NCBI GenBank assembly: GCA_030696085.1
Contig: JAUYNL010000053.1
Span: 1 to 64,000 of the forward strand
Reading direction: 5' to 3'
Origin: Luteolibacter sp.
GTDB lineage: Bacteria > Verrucomicrobiota > Verrucomicrobiia > Verrucomicrobiales > Akkermansiaceae
Length of the DNA stretch: 64,000 nt
How positions within the stretch are numbered: the stretch's first letter is position 1; every line of letters starts with the position of its first letter. The notes beneath the pieces were generated by a model, which was given only the letters and a program-made list of their open reading frames with translations, had not been told where the DNA came from and searched no databases. Below are positions 61,383-64,000 of this stretch, piece after piece. The translations under genes and the position numbers were made by a program.

Positions 61383-62387
61383 TCAGCCGTCGCCGAGACT
61401 GCGAAGACCTCTTCCCTCGCCCCTGGACGGACGGCTTTCACCGCTGCCGTTGGGCTCGCTTCTTCGCGGTTGAGAATCGGGCTGCGGTGCTGTGCCGCGT
61501 TCCCTCACCGCCGGGGCCTGGCGCGTGCGCTCTTCACTGCGGGAGCGCCTCGGAGTGAATTCAGGTTGGCGCGTGCGCTCGGAACCAAGGGAATTTCCCG
61601 GTATGGATCCGGCTTCGCGCGTTTCCGGGCGGACCACCGGCGTATTGTATCCAGCAGGCGGACGGCTGCTGTTTTGGCGGCGGCTGCTGCTGCTGGAATG
61701 TGACTGTTGCTCGCTGCGGCGGCTGTCCTGCCGGTATTGCGGGCGGGGATCGTTTCGCGAGGATTCGCGGGGTTGCGAAATCGCCCTGTTGGGGCGGCCG
61801 AACTCCCTGGATCGGCGCGAGCCGCTTTCCGGACGCTGGTAGCTATCCCTCCCTGATGGACGCGAACTGCTGCTGCCGGGCCGGCTGTAGGTCCCGCGAT
61901 TCGTGCCCTGGCTTTCGACCCGGCGGCCGCTGTCCGGGCGCTGGCGGACTTGATTGGCCCAACTGTAATTCGTATTCCGGTAAGCGGATTCACGGTTGCG
62001 GTAGTTGCCTACCATCACGTTGCGAACCGTGCGAGGCGGCGGGCAGTAGCCGCTTCCCTGCCGCCAGCCATGCGGGTGGGGCACGCCATAGACGGAGTAC
62101 GGGCGGTAGCCGATGGGGTAGTAGCCGTAAAGATAGGGATCGTAGTAACGGCGGCTGCGGTAATCATAGTAGCAGTAGCTGTAGGGATCGTATCCCCAGC
62201 GTGGATCGCCAGTGCTGACAAATAAGGAGGTGGAAAAATTGCCGCCGCCATAGCCATATCCATCACCGTAGCCGCTGCTGTAGGAGCCACCGGCGGATGA
62301 GTAATACGGATCGTAGGCGCAGGAACTGAATGCCAGTGAGGCGGCGGCTGCCAGCCCCGTGGTCCATGAGAGAAGGTTTTTCTTCAT
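61383..62387 (-). CDS. Lipoprotein with Tyr/Gly-rich N-terminus and Arg/Ser-rich tail
   Basis: From the ATG at 62387 the 334-residue product has a lipoprotein signal (LAAAASLAFSS-C). Residues 20-130 are very rich in Tyr, Gly and Pro (YYSSAGGSYSSGYGDGYGYG, YYDPYLYGYYPIGYRPY). Residues 150-334 are almost only Arg, Ser, Pro, Glu and Gln (RREFGRPN-like units, SSSSRRQNSSRPP). The tail is strongly basic and surely disordered. It could bind nucleic acid, lipopolysaccharide or peptidoglycan. Similar YG-rich 'Cys-Ala-Tyr-Asp' lipoproteins are common in Verrucomicrobia without assigned function. It converges with the rhomboid gene with an 8-bp gap. Confidence 0.75.
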   Translation of the reverse strand: MKKNLLSWTTGLAAAASLAFSSCAYDPYYSSAGGSYSSGYGDGYGYGGGNFSTSLFVSTGDPRWGYDPYSYCYYDYRSRRYYDPYLYGYYPIGYRPYSVYGVPHPHGWRQGSGYCPPPRTVRNVMVGNYRNRESAYRNTNYSWANQVRQRPDSGRRVESQGTNRGTYSRPGSSSSRPSGRDSYQRPESGSRRSREFGRPNRAISQPRESSRNDPRPQYRQDSRRSEQQSHSSSSSRRQNSSRPPAGYNTPVVRPETREAGSIPGNSLGSERTRQPEFTPRRSRSEERTRQAPAVRERGTAPQPDSQPRRSEPNGSGESRPSRGEGRGLRSLGDG

Positions 62388-62506
62388 GCGGCTAAGACAG
62401 CCCGGGACGCGGCGATATTCGAATGCATTTTTTGGAAATTTTTTACGCCCTCGTTCGCGCATGGGTTGACACTGACCGGCCCTCTCCGGTTTCATGCGTC
62501 CGAAAC

Positions 62507-63535
62507 ATGATTACGGCACAGAAGGCATCGATCCTCGTCACCGGAGGCGCTGGTTACATCGGTTCCCACACCGTTCGCCTTCTCGCCAGCCAAGGCCGCA
62601 AGATCGTGGTTCTGGACAATCTCGTATTCGGCCATGAGGGCGCGATCGTCGATCCCGGAGTCGAATTGGTCGTCGGCGACGTGGGAGATCAGGATCTGGT
62701 GCGCTCCTTGTTTGAGAAACACCATTTCGGCGCGGTGGTCCATTTCGCCGCCTTCGCCTACGTCGGCGAATCCGTCACCGATCCCCTCAAGTATTACCAG
62801 AACAACACTGCGGAGCCTATCAAGCTGCTGCAGGTGATGCAGGAATTCGGCTGCAAGGTTTTCGTATTTTCCTCCACCTGCGCCACCTACGGGGTGCCCG
62901 ACAAGCTGCCGATCACCGAGAGCAATACCCAGGATCCGATCAATCCCTACGGCCGCAGCAAGCTGATGGTCGAGTGGATGCTCAAGGACTGCGACCGAGC
63001 CTGGGGGCTGCGCAGCGCCTGCCTGCGGTATTTCAACGCCAGCGGATCCTCCGCGGACGGAAAAATCGGCGAGGACCATGACCCGGAGACCCACCTCATT
63101 CCACGGGTCATGATGGCCGTCACCGGCGAAATCGAATGCCTCGAAGTCTTCGGCACCGATTACAACACCCCGGACGGGACCTGCATCCGCGATTACATCC
63201 ACGTCGAGGATCTGGCCGACGCGCATGCCCGCGCACTGGACCATCTGGCTGCGGGTGGCGAATCCGTGCGTTGCAACCTCGGCACCGGAGTCGGCGTCTC
63301 AGTGAAACAAATCATCCAGGCCGTCGAGGAAATCACCGGCAAGACCGTGCCGGTGAAATACGGACCCCGCCGCGCGGGCGATCCCGATTCGCTGGTCGCC
63401 GATCCCTCGCTCGCAAAGCAGCTTCTCGGATGGGAGGCATCCCGCCGGGATGTGCGCGGCATGGTCCGCCCGGCCTGGCTGTGGGCCAACGGTCCGAATC
63501 GCGGTAGATTCCCCAAAAACTCCCCATCGAGGTAA
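62507..63535 (+). CDS. galE: UDP-glucose 4-epimerase
   Basis: GalE interconverts UDP-glucose and UDP-galactose. From the ATG at 62507 the protein has 342 residues. The NAD-binding ILVTGGAGYIGSHTVRLL, the catalytic Ser/Thr in FSSTCATYG, the YGRSK pair (Tyr and Lys) and the substrate motif LRYFNASGSSADGKIGEDHD are present. YNTPDGTCIRDYIHVEDLA is the hallmark of true GalE enzymes. The last 15 residues (ANGPNRGRFPKNSPSR) are unusual and may be a loose tail. The ORF track start 28 codons earlier is unsupported. It diverges from the lipoprotein gene. Confidence 0.94.
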   Translation: MITAQKASILVTGGAGYIGSHTVRLLASQGRKIVVLDNLVFGHEGAIVDPGVELVVGDVGDQDLVRSLFEKHHFGAVVHFAAFAYVGESVTDPLKYYQNNTAEPIKLLQVMQEFGCKVFVFSSTCATYGVPDKLPITESNTQDPINPYGRSKLMVEWMLKDCDRAWGLRSACLRYFNASGSSADGKIGEDHDPETHLIPRVMMAVTGEIECLEVFGTDYNTPDGTCIRDYIHVEDLADAHARALDHLAAGGESVRCNLGTGVGVSVKQIIQAVEEITGKTVPVKYGPRRAGDPDSLVADPSLAKQLLGWEASRRDVRGMVRPAWLWANGPNRGRFPKNSPSR

Positions 63536-63611
63536 TTGCCTTGTATTGACATTTTCACTTGCGGACCCGCACCAACCGACGCAGTTTTCCCCCAACCCAA
63601 TCCCAAACCCC

Positions 63612-64000
63612 ATGCAATCGTTTCAACCGAAACCGTCTCTCCGATGGGGACTTGGCGCCTTCACCCTGGTGGAGTTGCTCGTCGTCATCGCCATCATCTC
63701 CATCCTGATGACCGCCGGGTCCATCGGCCTGAGCGGCATGGGTGGCAAGGGTGTCACCAGCGGCGTGGCCACTGCGGAGTCGCTGTTTGACGAAGCGCGC
63801 ACCACGGCGGTCGGGCGCAACCTGCGCTCCTGCGTGTTGGTGGCCAAGTCATTGACGAATAATCCGACGGAGGACCTGCGGCGCATTTTGGTCGCGTATG
63901 AGGAAGTCGATCTTACCGGCACACCCGCCACAAACCCCAAGTACGGTCAGGCCAAGAATCCGGATAGCCCAAGCCCCAAGTGGGAGCTGTCCAGCAGGGG
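63612..64000 (+). CDS. Prepilin-type N-terminal cleavage protein (pseudopilin), 3' end outside window
   Basis: The frame from the ATG at 63612 is open to the window edge and is missing from the ORF track. It reads LGAFTLVELLVVIAIISILM near residue 15, a class III prepilin signal with the conserved Glu 5 residues after Phe. The residue before Phe is Ala where Gly is usual. The helix continues into GSIGLSGMGG and TAESLFDEARTTAVGRN, as in GspH/PulH-like minor pseudopilins. At least 129 residues are visible. Verrucomicrobia often have many such proteins of unknown role. Confidence 0.8.
   Translation, partial: MQSFQPKPSLRWGLGAFTLVELLVVIAIISILMTAGSIGLSGMGGKGVTSGVATAESLFDEARTTAVGRNLRSCVLVAKSLTNNPTEDLRRILVAYEEVDLTGTPATNPKYGQAKNPDSPSPKWELSSR

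Overview
The window looks like a chromosomal segment of a Verrucomicrobiota bacterium of the Verrucomicrobiales/Luteolibacter type. No rRNA is present, so this rests on several features. GC content is high. There are many DUF1080, Gfo/Idh/MocA, small-lipoprotein and giant secreted genes. The lexA gene carries a TGTTC-N4-GAACA operator, the motif known for Verrucomicrobia LexA. Recognisable Shine-Dalgarno sites are scarce, and several genes have a TTGnnn / TAnnnn promoter ending only 6-8 nt before the ATG. A prepilin with an FTLVELL signal lies at the right edge.

Layout. 1-6.3 kb is a decayed defence island on the minus strand. It holds an intact type I restriction subunit (hsdR), an intact RhuM-family gene and an hsdM cut to about 100 codons next to an IS4-family element. 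No hsdS is present. Remnants of a REP-associated (RAYT) transposase, an S24 peptidase and a second RhuM gene lie around them. 6.4-13.2 kb is housekeeping: lgt, manA, lexA with its operator, a secreted TPR protein, an IS21/IS66 transposase scar, an M23 peptidase, lpdA and a universal stress protein. 13.3-16.8 kb has three very small lipoproteins, an ISAs1-type transposase remnant and a dsbD-type gene.

16.8-17.2 kb has no protein gene but carries two copies of a structured element with a 13-bp stem and compensated changes, each followed by a T-rich run on the plus strand. This is the best candidate for an undescribed RNA family here. 17.2-26.7 kb is a long minus-strand run: purN-ribD, then a HAD-UbiA fusion resembling decaprenyl-phosphate phosphoribosyltransferase, three polytopic GT-C-like membrane proteins, a double DUF1080 protein and folC. 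The membrane genes look like a lipid-linked glycan assembly module.

26.8-47.7 kb is mostly central metabolism: M29 aminopeptidase, trmB, accBC, thiE, a zinc-ribbon/SPFH pair resembling Bacillus YdjG/YdjI, dihydropyrimidinase with a deletion-derived IS4 element 14 bp upstream, dnaB, a fused AhbA-AhbB-like siroheme decarboxylase, a HAD phosphatase, a sigma-54 activator with a receiver lacking its phospho-acceptor, upp, ndk, cls, apaG, an ECF sigma factor, a PhnA-like gene, a Gfo/Idh/MocA oxidoreductase and a VKOR-thioredoxin fusion. 47.8-64 kb has mfd, a 2757-codon subtilisin-like surface protein, nuoB-nuoC, a rhomboid protease, a Tyr/Gly- and Arg/Ser-rich lipoprotein, galE and the start of a prepilin.

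Two genes, thiE and mfd, contain in-frame heptanucleotide repeats of the same type, so a dispersed repeat seems to insert into coding sequence without breaking the frame. All function assignments come from motif reading by eye; no database search was possible.
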